A program made the translations under genes and the position numbers. Shown here piece by piece: positions 7,162 to 14,812 of a stretch of DNA of 24,096 nucleotides. This stretch comes from UBA2943 sp946534895 (GTDB lineage Bacteria > Bacillota > Clostridia > Christensenellales > Aristaeellaceae): contig CAMNDE010000054.1 of assembly GCA_946534895.1 (NCBI GenBank), positions 1-24,096 of the forward strand, in the 5' to 3' direction. The notes beneath the pieces are model-generated. The model worked only from the letters and a program-made list of their open reading frames with translations, was not told where the DNA came from and did not search any database. Numbering within the stretch: position 1 is the stretch's first letter; each line of letters opens with the position of its first letter.

Positions 7162-8556
7162 TTATTTGGTGCCTTCCAGCGCAGTGCCGTTCACATACAG
7201 GGTGTAGCCGCTGCTGATAACCTGCTCCGCGCTTCCATCAAAGGACGTGATCCAGGTGTCGCCGGTCAGGGTCCAGGTGCTGGTTTCGTCCAGGAAAACG
7301 TTCACAGTGCCGAGGTCCGTGGACACTTCAGTGCCCTTGCTGTTCGTGATCTCGCCGCTGAAGGCGCCCTCGAAGGAGGAGCCCTCGGTGAGCGTCAGGG
7401 TCAGGGTGGAATTGCTGCCCACCAGGATGGTTCCGGCAAACGCCTGGCTCACCGCGTTCAGCTCCGCAATATTGGAAGCGCCGCTCCAGCCGTCATCGCA
7501 TACGGACAGGAGAATGTCGCTGCCTTCATTGTTCAGTGTCACGCCCGACAGGGTGATGACGGCATGGGTATTGGTCACATGGAACATATGCCCGCTCCTG
7601 CTGGTCAGGCTGCCGCCGGTCATGGTGAAGGCGGAGGTGCCGCTGTCGGCGTCGCCGCTCATGGACTGATAGATCATGATGGTGTCCAGGAAGGTGGCAT
7701 TGCCGTTGCACTGGGTGTTATTGGCGGTGAGATCGCAGTCGGTCAGGGTAATGGAGTTCTGGCCTTCAATGCACACGCCCTCGGACAGGTTGGAGATGAG
7801 CGTGGCATTGGCCACGTTTACGTCCGCGGTGGAATAGATGGCGGGGGAGCCGAGGCCGTTGGCGGTATAGGTGCCGCCGTCCACATACACAGTGCCGCCG
7901 CCGCGGTCGGTGCGGATAGGCGCGGAGGATCCGCCGGAGGTGGTCACGGTGAGGTTATTGGCATACATGATGCCGCCGCCTGTGGTCATGATGCCGCCGG
8001 AACCGTTGCCGGTGGTGGTGATGACGGTATCGGATATGATGACCGTAGTGCCGTCGCCCTCAGCGCCGTTCTGGCCGCCGTTGCCGCCGTAGCTGAACAC
8101 GCCGTTGGCGCCGCTGGCATCGGTGGAGATGGTGCCGCCGGAGATGGACAGCGTGGTGCCGCCCATGGCCAGCACGCCCGCGTTCAGGCCGTAGAAGTTG
8201 CAGTTGTCGCCGCCGTCGGAGTCTCCGGTCTTGGTCACCGTGGGATTGATCAGGGAAACCTGCTCTGGAGTATTGACGATCACGCTGCTTTCATCCGCGG
8301 TTTCGGATGTGTAGGTCTGGCTTTCCTGGGTCTCGGCCGCCGTGATCTCCACAGAAGCAGTATAGGTGAAATCCGAGGTGGATCCTCCGGGAGGCGTGCC
8401 GCCGCCGAAACCGCCGCCTTCGCCGCCGGGCATGCCCATCTCACCGGAAGGCGGATCGCCGGGCGGGGTGCCGCCGGGGCCTTCTGCCAGTGAGGCAAGG
8501 GGCAGGACCAGGGCCAGGGCAAGTGCGAGCAGCAGGGAAAGAAAACGCTTTTTCAT
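7162..8556 (-). CDS. Secreted beta-helix repeat protein
   Basis: This 464-residue protein has a clear signal peptide (MKKRF, then a Leu/Ala core, predicted cut after Ala24 in ASLA). A Pro/Gly-rich spacer (about 27-60) follows. From about 95 to 440 it consists of short strands rich in Gly, Thr, Ser and Asn, such as GGTTLSISGGTIST, GGTVYVDGGTYTANG and SAFTMTGGSLTS, which indicate a right-handed parallel beta-helix. I recognise the style from a widespread family of secreted Clostridial proteins of unknown function. No sortase motif, transmembrane tail or cell-wall binding repeat is visible, so it may be released or held by other means. The start at 8556 has GGAGG eight bases upstream; the upstream in-frame ATG at 8598 does not. 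A possible activator-dependent promoter precedes it. A carbohydrate-binding or adhesive role is plausible but unproven. Confidence 0.85.
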   Translation of the reverse strand: MKKRFLSLLLALALALVLPLASLAEGPGGTPPGDPPSGEMGMPGGEGGGFGGGTPPGGSTSDFTYTASVEITAAETQESQTYTSETADESSVIVNTPEQVSLINPTVTKTGDSDGGDNCNFYGLNAGVLAMGGTTLSISGGTISTDASGANGVFSYGGNGGQNGAEGDGTTVIISDTVITTTGNGSGGIMTTGGGIMYANNLTVTTSGGSSAPIRTDRGGGTVYVDGGTYTANGLGSPAIYSTADVNVANATLISNLSEGVCIEGQNSITLTDCDLTANNTQCNGNATFLDTIMIYQSMSGDADSGTSAFTMTGGSLTSRSGHMFHVTNTHAVITLSGVTLNNEGSDILLSVCDDGWSGASNIAELNAVSQAFAGTILVGSNSTLTLTLTEGSSFEGAFSGEITNSKGTEVSTDLGTVNVFLDETSTWTLTGDTWITSFDGSAEQVISSGYTLYVNGTALEGTK

Positions 8557-8642
8557 GGGAATGCCTCCTTTATATGCAGGATGGAGAATGCGGTTCATGC
8601 CATTTCCTCAGCGGAAAGCTCCGGAGGAAGCTGACAGGAATC

Positions 8643-8674
8643 ATTATGCAGGCAAACCTTGAATGAACCTTGAA
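8643..8674 (-). promoter_or_regulatory. Candidate activator-dependent promoter with 11-bp-spaced direct repeats
   Basis: On the minus strand, CATAAT (8648-8643) is a good -10. The expected -35 position instead holds the 9-mer TTCAAGGTT, present twice (8674-8666 and 8663-8655) with an 11-bp period. Direct repeats one helical turn apart overlapping a poor -35 are the usual layout for OmpR/PhoB-type response regulators. The leader to the beta-helix start is about 80 nt. Confidence 0.5.
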
Positions 8675-8726
8675 AAAGCGTAAGGATACAGAAAAAATTT
8701 CATACGAAGCTTCCCGGTTCCGGACA

Positions 8727-10889
8727 TCAGCCCGGCATATCGCAGGCATTGTCCATATGCCATACGTCCATACGGCTGCAGCAGTCGCCTTTCAGGGAAA
8801 GCTCCACGCCGATCTCCATGAGCGCTTCGCCGGTCATGCGGCGGCCGTCTTCACAGACATAGACTGCGTCAGGCAGAAGTCCGCGCATGCGGAAGCGCGG
8901 CAAAATGAGATCCTGGCAGTGCATGCCGTGGGCAAAGGCAAACAGGACAAAGGTTTTCCGGTCACGGCACACATACTGGAACAGGGCAAAGGGGTGCTCC
9001 CGGGCAGAGGCAATGCGGTAGACATAGGCGTTCTGCAGGCTCTGCCGCAGCTGCTTGAAGCGCGCAATCCCGGATTTCAGCGCGCTGAGCTCCGCCGCGT
9101 CTGCTTCCAGCAGATTGATGCCGATGCTCATGGAACCGGTCATGCCCCAGTGGATGCGGAAGTCGAGGGGCGTGAACCGGTTATGAATGTGATGCCGCGC
9201 CGGGGCCACATTGCCCGCGCCGCCGGCAGTCTTGGGCACGAACAGCATGGTGAACCCCTCGTGCAGCAGCATCAGGTCCACCGGGTCCGCATTGTCGCTG
9301 CGGTTGATGCGGTCTGCCAGGGGCACCATGCCGAAGTCCGCCCGGCCGCCGCCGCTGGCGCAGTTCTCCAGCAGCACATCGGGAAAATGCTCATTCAGGT
9401 GCTGCCAGATGGCGAGCAGGTTCCGGGTATACCGGACGGACAGGCTGTTCTGCATGCTTAGGGGCGCGTCCGGCCATGCGTATTCCGTCACATAGCGGTT
9501 CATGTCCCATTTGAGATAGTCAAGGCCGCAGGAAGGGATCAGGTCATCCAGCCAGGCCATGATCCAGTCGCGCACATCATCCCGCGCCAGGTTCAGCACC
9601 AGCTGGTTCCGCTGCAGTGTCCGGGGCCGGTGCGGCGCATGGATGACCCAGTCAGGATGCGCGCGGTACAGCGCGCTGTCGGGATTCACCATTTCCGGCT
9701 CCACCCACAGCCCGAACAGCATCCCCTGTGCATGGCAGGCATCGGACAGGGTTTTGAGACCGTGCGGGAACCGCTCCGGGTCCGCTGTCCAGTCGCCCAG
9801 GCCCCGGCTGTCGCAGGTGCGTCCGGGCATCCATCCGTCGTCAAGCACGAACAGTTCAATGCCGAGCGGCGCGCACCTGTCAATCAGGGCCAGACAGTTC
9901 TCCTCGCATACATGAAAGTCATAGGGATACCAGGAATTGTAGATGACCGGCCGCACAGCACCTGCCTTGTCGGTATGAAATCCCCGGGGCAGGAGATGAT
10001 CGTACTGCCAGTCATAGAGGATCTCGCTCATGCGCTCAAACCCGCGGCCGGAATAACCGCATGTGAACATGGGCGTTTCAAAGCTTTCGCCGCATGCAAT
10101 GGTCCAGGATGTGTCAAAGGCATTGATGCCGCCTGTGACGGTGACGCGCCGGCCGAAAAACTTTTCCACCGTAATGTCGAAGTTTCCGCTCCAGTGCAGG
10201 ACACCGAAGAACACGCTTCCACCGGTTTCCGTGGCTTCACCGTCCCGGTCCAGGGCGAAAAACGGAACCTGCTGCGCGTCGGCACAGGTGAGACGCGTGT
10301 TCTGAAGCACTGTGCGCGCCTGGGTGAGCATGACCTGATTCCGGGTGTATTCACAGCCCCAGCTGCCGCTGAGATGGGTCAGGCGCCAGTTCCAGCCGTC
10401 CGGGAGATGCCAGGCGGCGCTCTTCATCTGTTTCAGCTCCAGCGGATCTTTTTCCCCGCTGCGGATGACCAGCCACCGGCTCAGAAGCGGCAGACTGCCC
10501 CAGCCCCGGTAATGCATCTCCACGGTCACATCATAGGCCGTGTCCCGGAGTGTCACGGTCAGGTGATCCTTTTCCAGCAGATGCCCCTGATAGATGAGCC
10601 GCAGACCCCGGCTGCCGTCCGAAAAATGTGCCCACAGGACGGGATCGCCCCAGTCTCCGGGCTCTATGGCGGGAAGCTCGGACAAGCCCTGTGCCAGGTC
10701 ATCCACGCCGCGGGAAGCTGCAGCGGCGCCAAGCGCTGTGCACAGCGGCATGATGGACAGATCCTGCTTCAGTGCCGGACCCCAGTACAGATGCCGTACC
10801 CGTCCGTCTTCTGCGATGCCGAAGGCGTAGGACATTTCCGGCGTGGACAGATGGAATACACGGTTTTCAGCGTCAAAATGCATGCGCAT
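8727..10889 (-). CDS. GH36 alpha-galactosidase
   Basis: This 720-residue protein matches the length and domain order of GH36 alpha-galactosidases, which release terminal alpha-galactose from melibiose, raffinose and galactomannan fragments. It has an N-terminal beta-sandwich (about 1-300), a TIM barrel and a C-terminal beta domain. The nucleophile is Asp462 in YLKWDMNRY and the acid/base is Asp518 in ENCASGGGRADFGM. The substrate-pocket segment FVLDDGWMPGR is also present. No signal peptide is visible, so it acts in the cytoplasm. I placed the start at 10889 (GAGGGGGAA just upstream) rather than at 11069: an extended -10 promoter at 10936-10944 would leave the upstream codons untranscribed. 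No hairpin terminator is visible between its stop and the beta-helix promoter, so some read-through is possible. Confidence 0.93.
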   Translation of the reverse strand: MRMHFDAENRVFHLSTPEMSYAFGIAEDGRVRHLYWGPALKQDLSIMPLCTALGAAAASRGVDDLAQGLSELPAIEPGDWGDPVLWAHFSDGSRGLRLIYQGHLLEKDHLTVTLRDTAYDVTVEMHYRGWGSLPLLSRWLVIRSGEKDPLELKQMKSAAWHLPDGWNWRLTHLSGSWGCEYTRNQVMLTQARTVLQNTRLTCADAQQVPFFALDRDGEATETGGSVFFGVLHWSGNFDITVEKFFGRRVTVTGGINAFDTSWTIACGESFETPMFTCGYSGRGFERMSEILYDWQYDHLLPRGFHTDKAGAVRPVIYNSWYPYDFHVCEENCLALIDRCAPLGIELFVLDDGWMPGRTCDSRGLGDWTADPERFPHGLKTLSDACHAQGMLFGLWVEPEMVNPDSALYRAHPDWVIHAPHRPRTLQRNQLVLNLARDDVRDWIMAWLDDLIPSCGLDYLKWDMNRYVTEYAWPDAPLSMQNSLSVRYTRNLLAIWQHLNEHFPDVLLENCASGGGRADFGMVPLADRINRSDNADPVDLMLLHEGFTMLFVPKTAGGAGNVAPARHHIHNRFTPLDFRIHWGMTGSMSIGINLLEADAAELSALKSGIARFKQLRQSLQNAYVYRIASAREHPFALFQYVCRDRKTFVLFAFAHGMHCQDLILPRFRMRGLLPDAVYVCEDGRRMTGEALMEIGVELSLKGDCCSRMDVWHMDNACDMPG

Positions 10890-10935
10890 GAACGGTTCCC
10901 CCTCTTTTTGAAACGGCTCTTTTTCCTGTGCCCCC

Positions 10936-10944
10936 ATTATATCA
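10936..10944 (-). promoter_or_regulatory. Extended -10 promoter of the GH36 gene
   Basis: On the minus strand the sequence is TGATATAAT: a perfect TATAAT (10941-10936) with the TGn extension (10944-10942). The -35 at 17 bp (TGTTCC) is poor, which an extended -10 can offset. The leader to 10889 is about 40 nt. Confidence 0.7.
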
Positions 10945-10984
10945 GGGAAGCCGGGAGCGGAACAGGGGGAGGATGGCCATGCGC

Positions 10985-11013
10985 TTGACATGGGAGGATA
11001 TGCGGGGTATAAG
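10985..11013 (+). promoter_or_regulatory. Consensus promoter of the FliB-like gene
   Basis: A perfect TTGACA (10985-10990) and TATAAG (11008-11013) are 17 bp apart. Transcription should begin near 11020, so the ATGs at 10928, 10973 and 10979 are upstream of the RNA. This points to the start at 11054. Confidence 0.85.
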
Positions 11014-11053
11014 CTTTCCGGGAAGATCAACAGACGGGAGGCAGGAAACAGGC

Positions 11054-11782
11054 ATGATTGTGTACGCACCGGATTACTATTCCCGTTTCCACTGCATTGC
11101 CGACAGGTGCCGGCATACCTGCTGCGAGGGCTGGGAGATCGATATCGACCCTGTGACGCTGAATATGTACGGGGCAGTGGACGGGCCGCTGGGGGAGAAG
11201 CTGAAGCGCAGCATCTGCCTGGATCCGGAACCGCATTTCGTGCTGTGCCCCGGGGAACGCTGTCCTTTTCTTACGGATACGAACCTCTGTGAGCTGATCC
11301 TGGAAAAGGGCGAGGGCATGCTGTGCCAGATCTGCCGGGACCATCCCCGGTTCCGGAACTACTGGTCGGACCGGGTAGAGCTGGGGCTTGGCATGGCGTG
11401 TGAGGAAAGCGCGCGCCTGATCCTGTCCTCGGATCATCCATTGCGCCTGGTGCCTGTGGGCGAGGACGAGGGCGAGAAAGCCGAGGAGCCGGACGCTGAG
11501 GAAATCTTCCTTCGTGAGCAGCGGGATCAGCTGCTTTCCGTTTCCGATTATACCGGCCCGGCAGCCCGGCTCAGGGAATACCTGATCTACCGGCATATGG
11601 CGGATGCGCTGTATGACGGACTCTGGGAGGAACGGCTGAGGTTTGTGAATATGACCTGTGAAACGCTGCTCAGTACATGGGACGGCCGGGACATTGCACA
11701 GCTTGCAGAGCGCTGCCGTGTGTTCTCCAATGAAGTGGAATACGATGATGAAAAGCTCGGGAACATGATCTGCGGGTCATGA
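11054..11782 (+). CDS. Short FliB-like cysteine-cluster protein (flagellin lysine N-methylase family)
   Basis: This 242-residue cytosolic protein opens with DYYSRFHCIADRCRHTCCEGWEID, the signature of proteins annotated as flagellin lysine N-methylase (FliB-like). Cysteines at 14, 19, 23, 24, 65, 70, 79, 91, 94 and 116 include a C-x4-C-x3-CC cluster, a C-x4-C pair and CQIC, as expected for a metal or iron-sulfur site. The C-terminal EVEYDDEKLGNM resembles the usual family ending, so the protein looks complete although FliB proteins are commonly near 350-400 residues. The promoter at 10985-11013 decides the start. A stronger ribosome-binding site exists before ATG 10979, but that lies upstream of the expected transcript. 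No flagellar gene is in the window, so the target may not be flagellin. Confidence 0.75.
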   Translation: MIVYAPDYYSRFHCIADRCRHTCCEGWEIDIDPVTLNMYGAVDGPLGEKLKRSICLDPEPHFVLCPGERCPFLTDTNLCELILEKGEGMLCQICRDHPRFRNYWSDRVELGLGMACEESARLILSSDHPLRLVPVGEDEGEKAEEPDAEEIFLREQRDQLLSVSDYTGPAARLREYLIYRHMADALYDGLWEERLRFVNMTCETLLSTWDGRDIAQLAERCRVFSNEVEYDDEKLGNMICGS

Positions 11783-11804
11783 GCCCGTTCCATGTACAGA
11801 AGTG

Positions 11805-11827
11805 CCCGCCGGTTCTGGCGGGTTTTT
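11805..11827 (+). terminator. Rho-independent terminator of the FliB-like gene
   Basis: CCCGCC (11805-11810) pairs with GGCGGG (11817-11822) around GGTTCT and is followed by five T residues. Confidence 0.88.
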
Positions 11828-11851
11828 CCATGCAGATGCATGCGTGTCCCA

Positions 11852-11880
11852 TTGCGGGAATTCAGCCGGTCATGTACAAT
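11852..11880 (+). promoter_or_regulatory. Promoter of the TSUP-kinase fusion cluster
   Basis: TTGCGG (11852-11857) and TACAAT (11875-11880) are 17 bp apart. The leader to ATG 11923 is about 36 nt, similar to other leaders in the window. Confidence 0.7.
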
Positions 11881-11922
11881 AAAAGCAGGAGTTATGCGTA
11901 TCTGACCGACTGAGATGGGACG

Positions 11923-13437
11923 ATGAGTATGGAAATATTCTGGTATCTGATCGCAGCCGTTGGAGCCGGTGTCGGAACGGGACTGGCGGGGCTGTCTGCC
12001 GCTACCGTGATGGTGCCGATCCTGATTGTGCTCTGTCCGTCCTTTGCCGGGGAAACCGGAGCCTATCAGGCAACGGCCATCGCCCTGGCATCGGATATTC
12101 TGGGGTCGGCCGTCACGGCGTTTACCTATGCCCGGCATAAGAACATGGACCTGAAGCGCGGATGGATCATGATGGTCTGCATCCTGTGCATGTGCACCGT
12201 GGGCAGCTATGCGGCCTATAAGGTGGGCAATGTGGTGCTGGGCAGCTTTACGCTGGTGCTCACTTTCTGCATTGGTCTGCGCTTTCTGATCCGGCCGGAC
12301 ACGAGCCGGAAGGAAACCGCGGCAAAAGGCGCGCGTCTTGACTGGAAGGGTATTGCCGTTTCCCTGTTTTTCGGGCTCACCATCGGGTTCGGCACCGGGT
12401 TTGTGGGCACGGGCGGCGACATGATGATGCTGGTGGTGTTCACGGCCTTTCTGGGCATGGACCTGAAAAGTGCCGTGGGCACAAGCACGTTCATCATGAC
12501 ATTCACCGCGCTGATCGCGTCGGTGAGCCATATCCTCATTCATCCCGCCATTCTGATGGAAAAATGGGACGTGATGCTTCTGTGCATTGTGGTGGCCACG
12601 GCGGCATCCCTGGTGTCGGCGCGCTTTGCCAACCGCGTGAGCGGACGGACCGTGGGACTTGTCACCGGAGGTGTGCTGACGATCCTTGGCGGAAGCATGC
12701 TTCTGCTCCGGTTCTGGCCGCAGATTTCGGCTGTGCCGCTTTCCGGGCAGACCCTGCACTGCTTCGGCCGGCTGCTTCTGTATATCGTGCCGTTCCTTCT
12801 GATGCTCCTGCCTGTCCGGTTCCTGACAAAAGTGCCGTCCTTTGTGTTCCGCAAGCTCCTGCATATCCTGGCTTTCAGCTGCTTTTCCGTCATGCTTCTG
12901 AATGCGGAGAGCTGGCAGGCAGCCGCGCTGACCTGCGTGATTGCGGCGCTTTTCATCTATCCGCTGCTGCGTGCCTTTGAGAACCGGGAATGGTACAGCC
13001 GGCTGTTTGTCGAAAAGACGCCCGGGGAGATCCGGCGGAGCCTGCTGATGCTGTTTTTCATGTTCGCGGCCGTGATTGCCGTGGCATGTGGCGTGTTCGG
13101 AAAAACCGCGGCTGCGGCCTGCGCCATTCTCATGTGGGGCACCGGGGATGCCGCGGCTGCGCTGGTGGGGATTCCCTTCGGGCACAGGAAAATCCGCTTC
13201 CGGCCTGTGAACGGCCGGAAATCCTGGGAAGGCACATTGGCCATGCTGGCGGTATCTTTCCTGGCCGGGTTCGGGCTTCTGCACCTGCATTATGGATATG
13301 CTCCGGGGTTTGCCGCGGCGGCGGCCCTGGCCGGCGCGGTGCCGGGCACGGCTGTGGAACTGGTTTCCCCCAGCGAATGGGACACGGTAACGGTGCCGGT
13401 GGTGATTCTGACAGTGCTGCTGTTCATGCTGCCCTGA
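11923..13437 (+). CDS. Membrane fusion: TSUP/TauE-SafE exporter domain plus SEC59/VTE5-like CTP-kinase domain
   Basis: This 504-residue integral membrane protein joins two families in one continuous reading frame. Residues 1-265 are TSUP (TauE/SafE, COG0730), usually export of sulfite or organosulfur anions: GVGTGLAGLSAATVMVP near the start and the mirrored GFGTGFVGTGGDMMML at 155-170, each beginning a half-repeat. Residues about 280-504 resemble CTP-dependent polyprenol/phytol/diacylglycerol kinases (SEC59/DGK1/VTE5): FRKLLHILAF, then WGTGDAAAALVG (405-416), GRKSWEGTLA (431-440) and VELVSPSEWDTVTVP (478-492). Both domains keep their motifs. The ribosome-binding site is weak; ATG 11929 is an alternative. 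Flavodoxin and secreted-protein genes follow on the same strand. What links anion export to lipid-alcohol phosphorylation is unknown; the domains may simply be co-produced. The kinase-like half could also act as a cytidylyltransferase. Confidence 0.75.
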   Translation: MSMEIFWYLIAAVGAGVGTGLAGLSAATVMVPILIVLCPSFAGETGAYQATAIALASDILGSAVTAFTYARHKNMDLKRGWIMMVCILCMCTVGSYAAYKVGNVVLGSFTLVLTFCIGLRFLIRPDTSRKETAAKGARLDWKGIAVSLFFGLTIGFGTGFVGTGGDMMMLVVFTAFLGMDLKSAVGTSTFIMTFTALIASVSHILIHPAILMEKWDVMLLCIVVATAASLVSARFANRVSGRTVGLVTGGVLTILGGSMLLLRFWPQISAVPLSGQTLHCFGRLLLYIVPFLLMLLPVRFLTKVPSFVFRKLLHILAFSCFSVMLLNAESWQAAALTCVIAALFIYPLLRAFENREWYSRLFVEKTPGEIRRSLLMLFFMFAAVIAVACGVFGKTAAAACAILMWGTGDAAAALVGIPFGHRKIRFRPVNGRKSWEGTLAMLAVSFLAGFGLLHLHYGYAPGFAAAAALAGAVPGTAVELVSPSEWDTVTVPVVILTVLLFMLP

Positions 13438-13476
13438 ATCAGCGGCGGAGGAAAAAGGAAAGAGAGACGACATAAC

Positions 13477-13962
13477 ATGACGACCCTGATTGTCTATTAT
13501 TCCATGGGCGGGAATACGGAATGGACCGCCCGGAAAATCGCGGAGGAACTGGGCGCGGAAATGCTGCGCCTGGAGCCTGTAAAGGCGTACCCGGACAGCG
13601 GGTTTGCCAAGTTCTTCTGGGGCGGAAAGAGCGCGGTGATGGCGGAAAAGCCTGAGCTCAGGCCGTATAAGTGTCAGCAGGAAAGGTATGACACCATCCT
13701 GTTCGGGTTTCCGGTATGGGCCGGGAACGTGACGCCGCCCATCCGCACATTTCTGATGGAAAAGCACCCGGAAGCGGACCGGTATGCTGCCTTTGCCTGC
13801 CAGAGCGGTTCCGGGGCGGAGCGTGCCTTTGGAAAACTGAGGGAATGCCTGGGCCGGGAACTGGATGAGACACTTGTGCTGATCGACCCGAAAGACCGGC
13901 CGGCTCCGGAGAAGGAGGCACAGATCCGCCGGTTCTGTGCCGCGCTCAGGGAAAAACAGTAA
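13477..13962 (+). CDS. Flavodoxin-like protein
   Basis: This 161-residue cytosolic protein has a single flavodoxin-like domain. The N-terminal LIVYYSMGGNTEWTARKIAEEL is the phosphate-binding loop that holds FMN, and LFGFPVWAGNVTPPIRTFL (about 76-94) supplies the segment that stacks on the isoalloxazine ring. Such proteins carry electrons or act as small quinone or nitroreductase-type enzymes; the partner is not evident. It starts 39 bp after the TSUP-kinase fusion on the same strand with no terminator between, so co-transcription is likely. The ribosome-binding site is weak: the purine-rich GGAAAGAGAG lies more than ten bases from ATG. Confidence 0.88.
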   Translation: MTTLIVYYSMGGNTEWTARKIAEELGAEMLRLEPVKAYPDSGFAKFFWGGKSAVMAEKPELRPYKCQQERYDTILFGFPVWAGNVTPPIRTFLMEKHPEADRYAAFACQSGSGAERAFGKLRECLGRELDETLVLIDPKDRPAPEKEAQIRRFCAALREKQ

Positions 13963-13991
13963 GCGGTCAAATGATGGAGGGAGGAAGAAGC

Positions 13992-14753
13992 ATGAAAAGA
14001 ATGACGGCCTGCGTGCTCTGTCTCATGCTGATGCTGGCGTGCGGTGTCTCCATGGGGGAAACAGGAGCAGCCCTGAAACTGGAGCCCCTGCCTGTGGAGG
14101 AAGCGGATTTTGTGAGCGGCACCTTTGAGGTCGCTGTTTCCGAAGAAAATTTTCCGGACCCGGGGAGCGAACTTGTGCTGAACCTCTTCCAGGCGGACCT
14201 GTACGCCGCGGAGGGGGTGGAAAACCTGAAGCCCGGGGATACGGTGACAGCGAACGGCAGGGATTATCCCGTGGAACTGGTGGTGATTCACGGCCTGTAC
14301 GATGAGGACGGGGACGGAGAATATGACGGGTCCGACGTCACGGTACGGGATGCGGAGAAGGTTCAGGAGCTTCTGGATATGTACGGGATCCGGCTTTCCG
14401 AGTATGAGCTTGTGCCTGAGGAATACGAGATTTACTCGGAGAATCTGGACGGCTCATACCTGGTGTTCCGAAAAGCCAGGGAGGGACTGTATCAGGCGTG
14501 CATGGACGACTGGGTTCCGGTGCACTTTCTGAAAAGTGTTTCCGTGCCCCTGCCGCTGCCCGAATCCTTTGTGTACTGGGCATATCCCGGCGGGGATGAT
14601 CCGGAAAAGGGAAGCGCGGAAGAATTTCTGGAAAGCCTGCGGACAGGCTCGCCCGAATACTTCAGTCAGTACAATACACAGGCGGTGTTCCGGGACGGAA
14701 TGCTCATGGAAATTCACAGCTGGTCCTATCCCTGGGGACCTGAGGAACCATAA
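13992..14753 (+). CDS. Secreted protein of unknown function with a calcium-type loop
   Basis: I do not recognise a family for this 253-residue protein. The start at 13992 is preferred because GGAGGGAGG lies just upstream and the product then begins with a signal peptide (MKRMTACVLCLMLMLACG). The Cys near the end of that peptide has a poor lipobox, so simple secretion is more likely than lipidation, but a lipoprotein cannot be excluded. The segment at about 99-110, DEDGDGEYDGSD, has the acidic spacing of an EF-hand or dockerin calcium loop; only one such loop is visible, so this is not a dockerin. The rest is acidic and rich in Glu, Asp and Tyr, with no catalytic motif I can name. It follows the flavodoxin gene by 29 bp and ends before a bidirectional terminator, so it is probably last in that transcript. 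Confidence 0.75.
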   Translation: MKRMTACVLCLMLMLACGVSMGETGAALKLEPLPVEEADFVSGTFEVAVSEENFPDPGSELVLNLFQADLYAAEGVENLKPGDTVTANGRDYPVELVVIHGLYDEDGDGEYDGSDVTVRDAEKVQELLDMYGIRLSEYELVPEEYEIYSENLDGSYLVFRKAREGLYQACMDDWVPVHFLKSVSVPLPLPESFVYWAYPGGDDPEKGSAEEFLESLRTGSPEYFSQYNTQAVFRDGMLMEIHSWSYPWGPEEP

Positions 14754-14754
14754 G

Positions 14755-14786
14755 AAAAAGCGGCTGGTCGTTCAGCCGCTATTTTT
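14755..14786. terminator. Bidirectional terminator between convergent genes
   Basis: AGCGGCTG (14759-14766) pairs with CAGCCGCT (14773-14780) around GTCGTT. A run of five A residues precedes it and TTTTT follows, so it can serve both the secreted-protein gene and the phosphatase gene. Confidence 0.9.
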
Positions 14787-14812
14787 GTGCCCGGGATCTT
14801 GGAGGATCTGTA

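Noticed and set aside
7021..8493. 490-codon Gly/Ala-rich frame on the plus strand
   Set aside because: It overlaps the end of GH1 and runs antisense to the beta-helix gene, whose signal peptide, ribosome-binding site and strand repeats show the minus strand is the coding one.
8538..8556. cre-like sequence at the start of the beta-helix gene
   Set aside because: It has three mismatches to the consensus and is explained by the Met-Lys-Lys-Arg-Phe codons of the signal peptide.
10979..11053. Upstream FliB-like start at ATG 10979 with GGGGGAGG before it
   Set aside because: The ribosome-binding site is good, but the near-consensus promoter at 10985-11013 lies downstream of it and the family N-terminus begins at 11054.
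10890..11069. Longer GH36 start at 11069
   Set aside because: The added 60 residues are Pro/Ser-rich and unlike the family, and the extended -10 promoter at 10936-10944 lies inside the extension.
11587..13767. 726-codon open frame on the minus strand
   Set aside because: It lies opposite the FliB-like, TSUP-kinase and flavodoxin genes. Its product is rich in His, Gln and Arg with no domain, as expected of an antisense frame in GC-rich coding DNA.
14018..14043. Lipobox in the secreted protein with the calcium-type loop
   Set aside because: The residues before Cys (Met-Leu-Ala) fit the lipobox poorly, so I did not call it a lipoprotein, though it stays possible.
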